The notes below the pieces were generated by a model that saw only the letters and a list, made by a program, of their open reading frames with translations, was not told the origin of the DNA and did not search any database. Below, one piece after another: positions 1 to 10,500 of a stretch of 64,000 nt of DNA; position 1 is the stretch's first letter; each line of letters starts with the position of its first letter. This DNA comes from Dromiciops gliroides. Taxonomy: Eukaryota; Chordata; Mammalia; Microbiotheria; Microbiotheriidae. Made by a program: the position numbers and the translations under genes. The stretch lies in contig NC_057863.1 in assembly GCF_019393635.1 (NCBI RefSeq), positions 639,988,306-640,052,305 of the forward strand. Direction: 5' to 3'.

Positions 1-1821
1 AGTCAGAAGCCTTGAGTTTCACTCTCTGTTCTGGCTCTAGCTCCCTCTGTGACCCGAGGCGGGTCATTCCTCTTTTCTGGGCACCTCCTGTGGCACGAGG
101 TGGTTCAGGGCATCTATTGCTACGATCCTGTCTTTGGTTTTTTCATTTGGGCAAAGGGAGCCATTGAAGCGTTTTGTCTGGAGAGGAGCCTTTTCAGTCC
201 CGGGTGTTAGGGAGGTAGCAGCGGGGGCCTCGGCAGGATGGACCAGAGGGGCAGAGGCCAGAGACAGGCAGACCAGAGAGGGCATGGCTCAGCAGTGCTG
301 GGGGTGGGAAGAAGGAGGACGACTGGATTTGGAGATTGGTCCTAGAGCCGAGCATGGTGGGGGGGCAGGAGGTGGGGGCGGAGGAGGAGAGGGAAGGCTC
401 AGGGTAGATTCAGAGACTGAGACAGGGAGGATGATGGAGTCGCTGACCACAAAGGGGCAGCTGGCACACGGGGATGTGTCCTTCCCACACTGGGACACCT
501 GGATCTGCCGCACGGGAGACAGGTGAGGGTGTCCCGTCAGCCAGGATCGTAGCCTCCCTCGGGCAGGGAAGCTTCTCCAGGTGTAAAGGCCATGAGCACA
601 CTGTTTGGGACTCTTCTGGAGGTGATCTGGTACTGGGGAAGGGGTCATTGGCTCAGGCCTTAGGGGGGTCACATCTGTCTGCCTTGGAGCAGCTACCTTG
701 TCCTCAATTTCCTCAGCTGTAAAATGAAGGTGTTGGAAGAAGGACCTACCAGGTCCCCCCTCCCATCTCTATGTGCCTTCAGCGTGAGGCTACACCCACG
801 GGTGTGCCAAAGGGACCCGCTTACAGATAAATAGTTACACGGTAATGAGCCTGTCAGTTGGTGTGAGCTGGCGTTGATCCAGTTGGTCTCCCCAGAGGAG
901 GAGCAGCTGACCTGTCTGAGGGCAGCAGGGTGGGAGGCCTCCCCAGGGGGCCACAGTCCTGGCTCTGCCCCCTGGGCACTGGAGGGTGTGCAGCGCTTCC
1001 TAATGTATAACTTGGTATTATTCCCTTGTTTTGTGCTGAGCAAGCATTAGACTGAAGGACTCCTAACGGAGTGGATGCCTCTGGGGGACGGGTAAGCCTG
1101 TGTATGAGATCGGCGCCATGGCATGCCCCCGAGATGCCCGTGCTGCCCCCTGGCAGAGGCACTCACTACAGAGAGGCAGGGCCTGGAGGCTGGTGTTCTC
1201 AGGTGCTCTCTCCCCTCCCCCCACCAGAGCTGGCCAGGCGTCCACCGGGGGGGATCTCACCAGCTCCCTACCCTGCCCAAGCAGAGGCCCCTGAGAGCAA
1301 GGCCCCCTGAGCCACAGGCTCTGCTGCTCTTGCTCTAGGGTGGGTCTGTGCAGCTACACAGGAAGTGGGGGAGGGGCTGAGTTTGCCAACAGGCCCTTCC
1401 TGATGGGCACAATGGGTGCAGTGCCCCCCACTTGGTGCCTATTTCCCCTTTGGCAGAACTGAGAACCCCACCTCCTCACAAGGTGCTGGGAAGCCCTCAC
1501 CTGGACTGGCCAAATTGAGTGTCTAGGGAGGGCGGGCCTGGGGGTGGGTGGGCTGGAGGAGGGTTGGTGAGGTCATTGAGTCTTCTTCCATGATTGTCTG
1601 GTGGTTCCTTCCCCCTCCCCCACCCCCACCCCCCCTGCCCATTCCATGCCTTTGCTGGGTTTGCATGTTCCCTATTGCCCCCCCCCAATCTGCTATGGCT
1701 GGGGTCATGGGGTTGTGGTGTCTCTGCATGGCTCTCCCCCCACCCCCATAATGGGTGCCACAGCAGTGGCTGCTGGGTACAGGGCTGGCCTTGACATACC
1801 ACTCTCCCTCTGTCCCTGTAG
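1..1821 (+). other. DVL1: DVL1 last intron (partial)
   Basis: No coding exon could be recognised in either strand here. The stretch ends in a pyrimidine tract and AG acceptor directly before the last DVL1 exon, so it is read as the 3' part of the last intron. It is GC-rich with several C-runs (about 1605-1640, 1679-1688, 1736-1748) that would be G-runs on the opposite strand. Open frames in this part (for example 134-526) are compositional and match no Dishevelled sequence that I know. Confidence 0.6.
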
Positions 1822-2195
1822 GAAGCAGGAGCAGCGGCTCGAACAGAAGCGCCAGCGAGAGCAGCCGGCGGGCGCTGGGGCGGGAGAAGGAGCGCCGGAC
1901 AGGGGCCGGGGGCAGCGGGGGCAGCAGCGAGTCGGAGCACACGGTGCGCAGTGCATCGGGCAGTGGGGGCCGGCGGGAGCGCCCGCCCAGCCAGCTTTCC
2001 GCCGGTGCCCCAGGTCTGCCCCCACTGCACCCCCTGCCCAAGGCGGGCACCAGGGTGCTGACGACGCTCAGCGGCCCCCCCGGGGGGCCCCCTGTGCGCG
2101 AGCTGGCCGCGGTGCCCCCTGAGCTCACGGGCAGCCGCCAGTCCTTCCAGAAGGCTATGGGCAACCCCTGTGAATTCTTCGTGGACATCATGTAA
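1822..2195 (+). CDS. DVL1: Dishevelled-1, last coding exon (C-terminal 123 residues)
   Basis: Dishevelled is the cytoplasmic scaffold that relays Frizzled signals in canonical Wnt and planar-polarity pathways. Only the disordered C-terminal tail is in the window; DIX, PDZ and DEP domains lie upstream. The exon follows a CTGTAG acceptor and starts with the last two bases of a split Gly codon. It encodes a Ser/Arg-rich stretch (SRSSGSNRS), a Pro/Gly-rich linker, then the highly conserved end containing PPVRELAAVPPELTGSRQSF and closing with CEFFVDIM before TAA at 2193-2195. In the family this extreme C-terminus is known to fold back on the protein's own PDZ domain. The tail resembles DVL1 rather than DVL2/3, and the neighbouring TAS1R3, CPTP and INTS11 confirm it by synteny. 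Confidence 0.95.
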
Positions 2196-3466
2196 TGGGC
2201 AAAGTGCCTTCAGGCTCCTCCTCCCCCTCTGGGGTAAAATCTTTGGAGGAGAATTGGAAGGCTTTGGTGAAAAGAACAATAATGGTGATGAGCCCCCTCC
2301 CCCCATCATGGAGGGGGAGGGAAGTGCCAAATGCACCCCCACCTTCCTCCCACCCCTTCAGCAGGCTTGCTAACTAGAGCCCCGCTCAACGCTGTGTACC
2401 TACCGAGGATGGTGCCCACCCCAGATCACTGGAAGCAACGCCTGCCAGGCCACTGCCTGATTTCTCTTCCGCTTTCTGTTGATCTCAGGCTGCTGTGATA
2501 CTGAGCTTGTGTCCCTGAAATACCCAGCAAAGGTCCCCGGCCAGGGCCACGGAGGGACCCCGGGGCTGAGCGCCCTGAGGGCCAGTGAGTGACACAGCTC
2601 AGATGATGGGAGTGGAAGCTAGAGATGTGACCTGGGGCTAATTGCTTCCTTTCTCTCAATTAGGGGGTAGGAGTGGGTAATCTCCAGGGACCCTTCCAGC
2701 TCAGAGCCTGAGGTTCCCAGGTGGGCTGTGTGTCTTCAGCATTCAGCTGGCTTCTTTGAGCTCCCTGGGTGTGTGGGTGGGAGAGGGCGCAGGGCTGCTT
2801 GGGTTCTGTCCCCTACCTGAGGGCTGGGAAGTACCCCACAGGGCACATCCCTGGAGATGGAGAGTACTGAGCTAGCTTATGCTCCAGAGTTAGGACCATT
2901 TTATACAGGAAGGGAGAGGGCCCTCTTGTGGTCAATTGGCCATTGTCCAGGGTTCATCCCCTTGCCTGGGTATTACCCAGGTTTTGAATCTGGTGTGTTT
3001 GGTGGGGTGGGGGTGGGAGCTGGGAGAAGGCTTAGCCCTGTCTGTGAAGGGAGCAGGACAACAGTGCTCTTGGCCCCTGGGGGGGGGGGGGTCAAGCCTC
3101 TGCTTGGATGGGTCATCCATGAACGAGAAGTGTGTACGTCCCCTCCACTTCCCCCAGAGAGCTTCCCCCCTGCAGATCTGGCCCATCCCGAGCCTCTTCC
3201 CTCCATTTGGCTGTGTCGCAGCTCTCTTCTCAGTCTTGTTTTCCCGTCCCCTGGGGTGCCCCAGCCTTGAAGTCAGGGCATTCATTGCCTGCCTGCTGTG
3301 GGGTCTCTGGTGATTTGCAGGGAGGGGAGTGGTGGGAGGGAGATTTAGTCTCAGATCTCCATCTTGTTCTCCAAATCTGAACACATAGTTCTGGGAGTGA
3401 AAGGTGGGATTGCTATCATCCCCGCTCCTGCCCCCCAAGTGGTTTGGGGGTGCCCTAACAGTGCTG

Positions 3467-3484
3467 TTTTATTTATTTATTTAT
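3467..3484 (+). promoter_or_regulatory. AU-rich element in the DVL1 3'UTR
   Basis: Three overlapping ATTTA pentamers (3471, 3475, 3479) form a TTATTTATT-type nonamer. Such elements in 3'UTRs bind ARE-binding proteins and destabilise mRNA. It could also be a chance ATTT microsatellite. Confidence 0.45.
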
Positions 3485-3881
3485 TGCACCAGGCCTTGAG
3501 GGCAGGTCCCCCTCCCCTGTATCACAGACAGGGCTGAGGCAGACTGTGGCCACAGCCCCTCCTGTAGCCCAGGCCTGTAAGGTGGAGAGGAGAGCCAGGT
3601 GGCAGCAGAGGCAGGCTTTGTGCACTTAGCTGGGGCTGCCAAGGGCCAGAGGATGGAAGGGACTGCCCACGACTCGCCTTCCTGTTTGTTTTGTTTGTAT
3701 CTGACTGAATGAGCATGGTTTGCTTTTAAAGGACGAAATTACTCTAACCAGTGATTGGCAGAAATCCACATGAGACTGTGTATGTACAATAATGGGGGGG
3801 GGGGAGGTGAAGAGTTTGAAATGATGCACACACCCTCACCCCCAGGCCCTTGTCTGCAGTGCTCCTTCCCCTGACCCCAGC

Positions 3882-4043
3882 CTGTGTTCAGGTGTCGAGC
3901 CCTGGCTCCCCACCCCCCAATCTGTTCTCAGGTGCACCTTTTCCAGACCCTCACCTATTCTCAGGTGTGTCTAGCCCTGATCCTCACCTGGTCTCAGGTG
4001 CACCTTCCCCAGACCCTCACCTGGTCTCAGGTGTGCCCATCCC
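3882..4043 (+). repeat. 33-bp tandem repeat, about 4 units
   Basis: Three consecutive 33-bp units start at 3922, 3955 and 3988. Each opens with CT-NN-TCTCAGGTG and ends with CTCAC. A partial fourth unit begins at 4021 and a diverged one precedes them at 3882. It lies in the predicted DVL1 3'UTR. Confidence 0.8.
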
Positions 4044-4303
4044 ATGGGGCCTTGGCTCATGTGGAATGCAACGCTTCCTGTCCAGTGTCTCTCGCTTCCA
4101 CAGGATTCTCTTCTGTAGATATTGTATCAAAGCCCGAGTGTCTGTATAGTTAATATATAGCTGCATCTGTGTAAATGCCGCTTCCGTGTAAATGCTATTT
4201 TAAACACTAAAAAAAGCTTTTAATTTTATGTGATTTCTTGGTCTCCTGTCTTCCTTATCCTTCAAGCTGTTTGAATCTGGGCTGGAACCTTTTCTAGACT
4301 TGG

Positions 4304-4567
4304 CTGTTGTTGTTCAGTCATTTCAGTTGTGTCCAACTCTTTGTGACCCCATTTGGGGTTTTCTTGGCAGAGATACTGGAGTGGTTTGCCATTTCTTTCT
4401 GCAGATTATTATTATTATTTTTTTTACAGATGAAGAAACTGAGGCAAACAGGGTAAAATGACTTGCCCAGGGTCACACAGCTAGTAAGTGCCTGAGGCCA
4501 GATTTGAACTCGAGTATTCCTAACTCCAGGTCCATTGCTCTATCCACTGCACCACCTAGCTGCTTCC
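4304..4567 (-). mobile_element. RTE-tailed SINE (MAR4/WALLSI-like)
   Basis: The + strand shows the complement: a TTGTTCAGTCATTTCAG tail and TGTGTCCAACTC motif typical of RTE/BovB 3' ends, then a CORE-like body and a tRNA-like head ending with the CACCTAGCTGC complement. Confidence 0.75.
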
Positions 4568-5254
4568 AAACTTGAATAACTTCTTGGACTTCCTTTGTTC
4601 CCATGTTGGGGGAAATCCCCCAGTCAGCAGAGCCACCCTACCGAGTGCCCAGGCCTAGAGTTACTGTCCGTGGTGCTGAAGGGTTTCATTCTAACAATAG
4701 TGGCTAACCTATCACTTGAAGGTTTATAAAGTGATTTGTAGACCTTACTTTTGACCAGGAGAGTGGCTGTTTTGTTGTCTTCTTCCCATGGTGCTCCCTT
4801 TCCTGCACCTGTGACTATATCTGCACTGGCTAGCTCCCCCACTCCTGTCTTATCCCTGTGCTGTCTGTGCCTTTCACATCAGCCCAGATCAAGGCTAATG
4901 CTTGTGTGAGGTCAGAAACACGTGTAGGGCAGGCTCTTCTCAGACCCCAGGCTTTCTGGCCATGACTGAAAAGGTTTGAGCCACCCCTCCAGAGTTCTCA
5001 ATTGCCTCCCTTACAGTTCAGGGAAAGGGGGAAAGGGGTGATAGTAGTGCTGGTCCAGATAATCCTGGAGCTTGGATCATGGATCCATAATTGTTCTCTG
5101 TCAGGCTCAGGCCAATGCTAGGATGAACCAACCTATCTCTGTTGAGATCCTTTCTACCAATAGGGATGAGGAAGGAGAGAGCAGAGCCTGGGGCTGACCT
5201 GGGGGCGGTAGGGGTGTCAGTATTCATACACCACATACAACAAAACAGGCTGTA

Positions 5255-5445
5255 GGTGGACTTCCCAGAGTTATGTGGTGGAACTTAGCAACAAAGACCC
5301 TGGATTTGAATCCCACCTTTGTGACATACTAGCTGTATGATCTTGGGCAAGTCAGCATCTCTGAGCTTCGTTTCCTTATCACTCAAAGGAAGAAGTTGGG
5401 CTAGATAATCTCTGATGGCCCTTCTAGGTCTGGAGGGTGGAAAGC
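5255..5445 (+). repeat. MIR-like SINE relic
   Basis: Diverged MIR/CORE body: TTTGAATCCCACC, ACTAGCTGTATGATCTTGGG, then a GATAATCTCTGATGGCC-type 3' part. Confidence 0.6.
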
Positions 5446-5499
5446 GGGGCAGATCTCTCCCCTGCTCTGCACTTCTCCCAAACAGGATTTACCCCCATT

Positions 5500-5765
5500 C
5501 TTAGCATCATCTCCACCTTCAATGAAGCCTACCTGGGTTCAATACCTCCTCTCACCATCAGCCAAAAGTGATCTCCCCCCCCCCATATCAATCTTGAGCC
5601 TGTGACACGTGGGACTCCTTGTAGCTAATAATATAAAATTTCTCTGTGCCCATGTCTTAACTCTTCCCCCCACTTACTACTAGATTGTGAGCTTCCTGAA
5701 GGCAGGGAAGAGTCTCCTTCATTTTTTTTTAATCCCTTAGTGCTTGACACTTAGCACTTAGCCAT
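5500..5765 (+). repeat. L2 LINE 3' end
   Basis: Shows the typical L2 end: TTACTACTAGATTGTGAGC, a CTGAAGGCAGGGAAGAG block and a terminal short A/T-rich part. Confidence 0.6.
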
Positions 5766-5920
5766 TGTTTCTTAGGCTGATAGTGGGCCAAGTCAGGCTT
5801 CTAACTCCACAGGCAGGAAAACTTTCAGTGCACGGAGCTGTCCATCTTGGGGTGATCACCTATGGCCTGAGCTAGCCTTAGTGGGGGCCAAGGCTGGCTT
5901 CCTTCTGATTAGGGATTCTT

Positions 5921-6073
5921 TTTTTTTTTTTTTTTGGTGAGGCAATTAGGGTTAAGTGACTTGCCCAGGGTCGCACAGCTAGTAAGTGTTAAGTGTCTGA
6001 GGCTGGCTATGAACTCACGTCCTCCTGAATCCAGGGCCAGTGCTCTATCCACTGTGCCACCTAGTTGCTCCCT
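5921..6073 (-). mobile_element. WSINE1-type SINE, 15-bp TSD
   Basis: Poly(T) start then complement of the SINE body. Perfect TSD TGATTAGGGATTCTT at 5906-5920 and 6074-6088. It inserted at the edge of the DNA-transposon relic that follows. Confidence 0.9.
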
Positions 6074-6078
6074 TGATT

Positions 6079-6243
6079 AGGGATTCTTAATCTTTTTTTG
6101 TAACTTCTTAGAATAATATCTTTATACATAATACATAAAGCAAAATCCATAGGATTAAAAAGGAAACCAATTCTATTGCAATACAGTTTTCACAATTAAA
6201 AAACCCAACAAACCATATTCATAGACTCCAGGTTAAGAATCTT
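6079..6243 (+). mobile_element. Short DNA-transposon relic with inverted ends
   Basis: Begins GGATTCTTAATC and ends GGTTAAGAATC, which are inverted repeats. The interior is A/T-rich with ATACATAAAGCAAAATCC, the pattern of an old non-autonomous (possibly hAT-type) element. Related copies lie at 22803-22975, 32378-32480 and 38933-39165. Confidence 0.5.
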
Positions 6244-6558
6244 TGCTTTAGAGGCTGCACAGAGCTTGGAGGGGAGGGGTCACTGTGGGCTGGGATTAGA
6301 AGACACCCTGGTTTCACGGGCTGCGTTTGAGGTCATGGAGTCACTGAGGCTGGGATTAAGGGGCCCTGTGTTACTGGGGTTGGGATCACAAAGGCAGGAT
6401 CATTATGGGACCACGGAGGATCTCAGGTTAGAATTCCAGTGGTGTTAGTCTTGCTAGGGCCACAGCTCTGGGTTCATTGAGAGTCAGTTACTGTGGGGCT
6501 GGGATTCTGGGGTCTTGGATCAGAATCCTGGGTCAGCCACAAGCCTAGACTTTGGAGA

Positions 6559-7520
6559 TCACTGGCTCCTTTTCTTTGCTGCCTTTCCTTCTTGGTCTTC
6601 TCCTCTGTCCCGTGGCCCCAGCTCCAGAAAGCTCTGGAAAAACTCTTGAGTGTTGAGGTGTGGCTCCCAGAGCAGCAGGTAGCACTTGGGCAGGTAGAAG
6701 GTGGCTAAGATGCCAAGGGCGCAGACCAAGATGGCGGTCATCTGCATGGCTGGCTGGTAGACCCTGTGCACATTGGCAAAGAGGGGGATGAAAGAGAGCC
6801 AGGTGATGAAGTACACCAGCATGGCAAAGGTGATACCTCTGGCCAGATTGTATCGCCCAGCTTGGCTCTGCACCATGAAAGTACCCAGGAAGCAGAGGAA
6901 GGCCAATGCCACATTGACAACGTGCACTACACCAAAGCTGAACCAGGAGCGCACCCGGCAATGCACCAGGGCCTCACGGGGCAGTACCTGCCAGTCAGTC
7001 ACCATGAGCTGGGGGAAAGCGAGCAGGTACCAGGTGCATAGCATCCCCTCTGTGAGCAGCAGCAGAGCCACCAGCAGCCAGGCCTGGGGCCCATGCAGCC
7101 ACCTGCGAAACCGCCCAGCCCGGCCAGGGAACTCCGACGCCAGGAAGGTCTCTGCTGATTTGAGGAAGAGGGTGCTAAGGCAGCCGGTGAGTGGCAGGTG
7201 GAAGATGGGTTGTTGGGCGAGGCAGCCGACCGTGCTGGGCTGGCCTGGGAAGTGGAGGACGCTGAGGCAGACCAGGGTCAGGCAGCCCAGCCCAAAGCAA
7301 CTGAGGCTGCCTCCTGAGGCCTGTACCAGTGGGGAGCCCAAGTGACAGCAGAAGAGTCCCAGGGCTGACAGGCTCAGAGCTACCCCCAGCAGCATCAGCA
7401 CAAGCAATGCGACTACCACTGGCTCTCCCCATGCCAAGAATTTGAGGGTCCGAGGAAAACACTGAGTGCTGAGATCAGGAGACCATTGGTTGTATCCACA
7501 GGGAGAGCAGGTCAAGTCAT
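6559..7520 (-). CDS. TAS1R3: TAS1R3 exon 6: end of cysteine-rich domain and 7TM domain
   Basis: Residues 534-853. Follows a TTTTGCAG acceptor and starts with two bases that complete Asp534 (DDLTCSPC). It holds the last three domain cysteines, then the class C transmembrane bundle: first segment after FLAWGEP, conserved [44 protein letters not shown] and [10 protein letters not shown]. The tail is short and basic (KAAKKRSQ) before TGA. Confidence 0.97.
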
Positions 7521-10500
7521 CTGCAAAACAACCCAGGGGGCGGAATGGTGTGGGGCAGGCAGGCCGGCTGGCCGGGCTGAGAGACGATCCCCCTCTCCCC
7601 TCTTCATATCCTGGGCTCCGTGTTTGGATTATCTGGGTTCCTGTTCCTTCAGGCCACAGATAACTGAGCAGGGTGGGGGGGAGGTACAGAAAAGGGACCG
7701 GGAGCCAGACCCCTAGAATCTCCATCTCTGAAACCTACCTGTCATCCCTCCCAGAATCATGGGATCTCAGCCCTGGGAGGGCCCTCTCCAGACCTCAGTG
7801 AGATCTCCTCCATCATGTCCCCCAGGGGTCATCTGGCCTCTGCTTGAGGTTGGGTCCCTCTGGTGCCCCCCCTTTCCTATTCTGGACAGCTCTTAACCCT
7901 TAGCAAAGCTCTCCTTAAACAGACAGGAGGTCAGTGCGGCAACAGAGCATTGAACACAAAGTCAGTCACTGGATCTGGCACAGTCAGCAAGCACTTATTA
8001 ATCACTTACTGGGTGCCAGCACATAGTACATTAAGTGTCAAGGACACCAAAAAAAGGAGCTCATATTCTTATTTTGGGGGGGGGGGACGGGGAGGGCAAT
8101 GAGGGTTAAGTGACTTGCCCAGGGTCACACAGCTAGTAATTGTTAAGTGTCTGAGGCCAGATGTGAACTCAGGTCCTCCTGACTTCAGGGCCATTGCTTT
8201 ATCCACTGTGCCACTTAGCTGCCCCTGGAGCTCATATTCAAATGGGGGAGAAAATTTAAAACCAATCGTGTACAAAAAAAGGTATGGATGGGATCGATTG
8301 CAGGTCATCTCCAAGGGAAGGCACTAGTATTAAAAGAGGTGGGACAGGACGGCTTTGTAAAATGGGAGAGTTGGATTTGATGGCCTCTGAGGTCCAGTGA
8401 TTATAGAGGCTTGGTACACAGTGGATAGAGTGCTGAGCTCAGGAGGACCTGAGTTCAAATCTGGATCCAGATGCTTACTAGCTGTGTGACCCCAGGCAAG
8501 TCACTCCACCCTGTTTGCTTCAGTTCCCTCATCTGTAAAATGGGGATAATAATGGCATCTTCCTCCCAGAGTTAAGATCAAATGTTGTTTGTCGTGAAGG
8601 TAAATGAGGCATATAGTAGGCACTTAATAATCGCTCATTTTCTTCCTTTCTTTTTTTCCCTTCCTATGATCATACAAACTGAAGTCTGCCCCAGTGACTT
8701 CTGTCCATTGCTCCTGACTCTAGGCTGCATCCAGAGGCTGGGTAGGAGGGGCTTTTCATACTAAGATATTCTTCCCTCATTCTTCTATCTCCCCCCCCCC
8801 CGCCACGCCCCTCTCCATGTTATCCCAGGGCAGGTATCAGCCAAGGGCAGATAACTTGGGAGGACAGCTCTGCTCAGACCACCTCTCTGCACTGTTCTTA
8901 GAAATGGTGCTAGGGGGCAGCTAGGTGGTGCAGTAGATAGAGCACTGGCCCTGGATTCAGGAGGACCTGAGTTCAAATCTGGCCTCAGACACTTGACACT
9001 TACTAGCTGTGTGACCCTGGGCAAGTCACTTAACTCCCATTGCCAAGAAAAAAAAAAGAAATGGTGCTATCTCTTCTCAGAAGGGGCTGCAGTGAGGGCA
9101 TGAATTGGTACTAGAAGGGTAGGTGGGGTCTGAGGCACGTTTGGGGTGCCTTCCCCGAGGCTGGGGTGGGCTAGTTCTGGGCTCACCTCTGTTCTTTCTG
9201 TAGGTGCCAGCTTTGCAGTCGACACAGTCATAACAGCAGGAGTGGAAACCTTTGACCCTCCGTATCTGGCCTTCTTCACATTCCCGGGAACACCTGGACA
9301 CAGGCTCCTGGGAAAAGGAGCAGGAAAAGGGGCAGTCATTGGCCAGGAACAGCTCCCCACCCTGGATCCTGGCCAGACCCGAGGTCCTGGGACCCCTTTC
9401 ACATTCCATGGCTTTGAAGGAAGCAGCTTCACTGCTGCTTTGGATTTGAGTCTTGGCTCAAGCGGCCAACACTTCGGGTCTGTTCCTCAATGGCGCTAGG
9501 CCTCAGTTTCCCCATGTGACGTGAGGCACTTGCTGACAAATTCTGGGCTACATAGGGTAGAGGGGGTAGCATTGAGAGAGGCCCAGGAGGTTTCTTTAGC
9601 CCTGGGATCCCAGGTTCTCTACAACCTCTCCACAAATAGGCTGATATATGATGATGAGAGCTAGGGGGCACTGCAGTGGATAGAACACTGGTCCTGGAGT
9701 CAGGAGGAAGACTCATCTTCCTGAGTTCAAATCTGGCTTACTAGCTGTTTGACCCTGGGCAAGTCACTTCACCCTGTTTGCCTCAATTTCCTCATCTGGA
9801 AAATGAGCTGTAGAAGGAAATGGCAGACCACTCCACTATCTTTGTCAAGAAAACCCCAAATGAGGTCACAAAGAGTCAGACACAACTAAAATATGACTGA
9901 ATAAAATTGATGACTACTCAGCCCATGGATTCAATGATCTGCAGATAACTCAGAGGCAATGCAGTGGGAAAGAAAAAAAGGAAACAGGTACTACCTGTAC
10001 CTACTATGTGATAGGCACTGTGCTAAGCTCTTTTTTTCCCCTTTTTTTTGGGGGGGGGGCGCAATTGGGGTTAAGTGACTTGCCCAGGGTCACACAGCTA
10101 GTAAGTGTCATGTATGTGAGGCTGGATTTGAATTCAGGTCCTCCTGACTCCAGGACCGGTGCTCTATCCACTGTGCCTCCTAGCTGCCCCTAATCTCTTT
10201 ATAAATATCATCTAACTTGATCCTCACAATAACCCAGAGCATTGCTACTATTATTTCTATTTTGCAGTTGGGGAAACTGGAGCAGACAGAGGTTAAGTGA
10301 CTTGCCAAGGGTCACACAGCTAATAAATGTTTGAGGGCAGATTTAAACTCAGGTCTTCCTGCCCCCAGGCTCAGAGTCCTGTACACTATGGTACCTCTAT
10401 CTACCTCTGGCACAGTGGAAAGGATGCCAAATCTGAAGGCAGAAGATCTGGGTTCAAATCCATCTAAAACTACCTGGCTGACCTTGGATAAATGCGCTAG

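Larger units (their letters stand above)
2196..4232 (+). other. DVL1: DVL1 3'UTR (predicted)
   Basis: About 2 kb of non-coding sequence follows the stop. No AATAAA lies near the likely end. The A/T-rich stretch at about 4110-4230 has five TGTA motifs (4114, 4123, 4143, 4170, 4187), an AATATA variant at 4152-4157 and an ACTAAAAAAAG stretch near 4206, so cleavage near 4230 is inferred. The region also holds an AU-rich element (3467-3484) and a 33-bp tandem repeat (3882-4043). The first SINE begins just after, at 4304, which fits a transcript end at about 4230. Confidence 0.6.
4233..6558. other. Intergenic region DVL1-TAS1R3 (convergent 3' ends)
   Basis: The two genes converge here. The spacer holds an RTE-tailed SINE, a MIR-like relic, an L2 3' end, a WSINE and a short DNA-transposon relic. 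No gene is seen. A canonical poly(A) signal for TAS1R3 on the minus strand was not found close to its stop. Confidence 0.6.
7521..9186 (-). other. TAS1R3: TAS1R3 intron 5
   Basis: 1.67 kb; contains an antisense-sense pair of young SINEs (8069-8226 and 8913-9056) and a MIR relic between them. No other gene seen. Confidence 0.8.

Noticed and set aside
1822-2195. DVL2 or DVL3 in place of DVL1
   Set aside because: The VRELAAVPPELTGSRQSFQK end and the TAS1R3-CPTP-INTS11 neighbourhood fit DVL1.
1497-2342. 281-codon minus-strand frame over the DVL1 last exon
   Set aside because: Low-complexity Pro/Gly/Arg composition antisense to DVL1.
6773-7345. 190-codon open frame opposite TAS1R3 exon 6
   Set aside because: Mirror frame of a GC-rich coding exon; no known family, and the minus strand is clearly the gene.
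8913-9056. tRNA-like head of this and the other SINEs as tRNA genes
   Set aside because: Each is part of a poly(A)-tailed repeat with TSDs; no complete cloverleaf.
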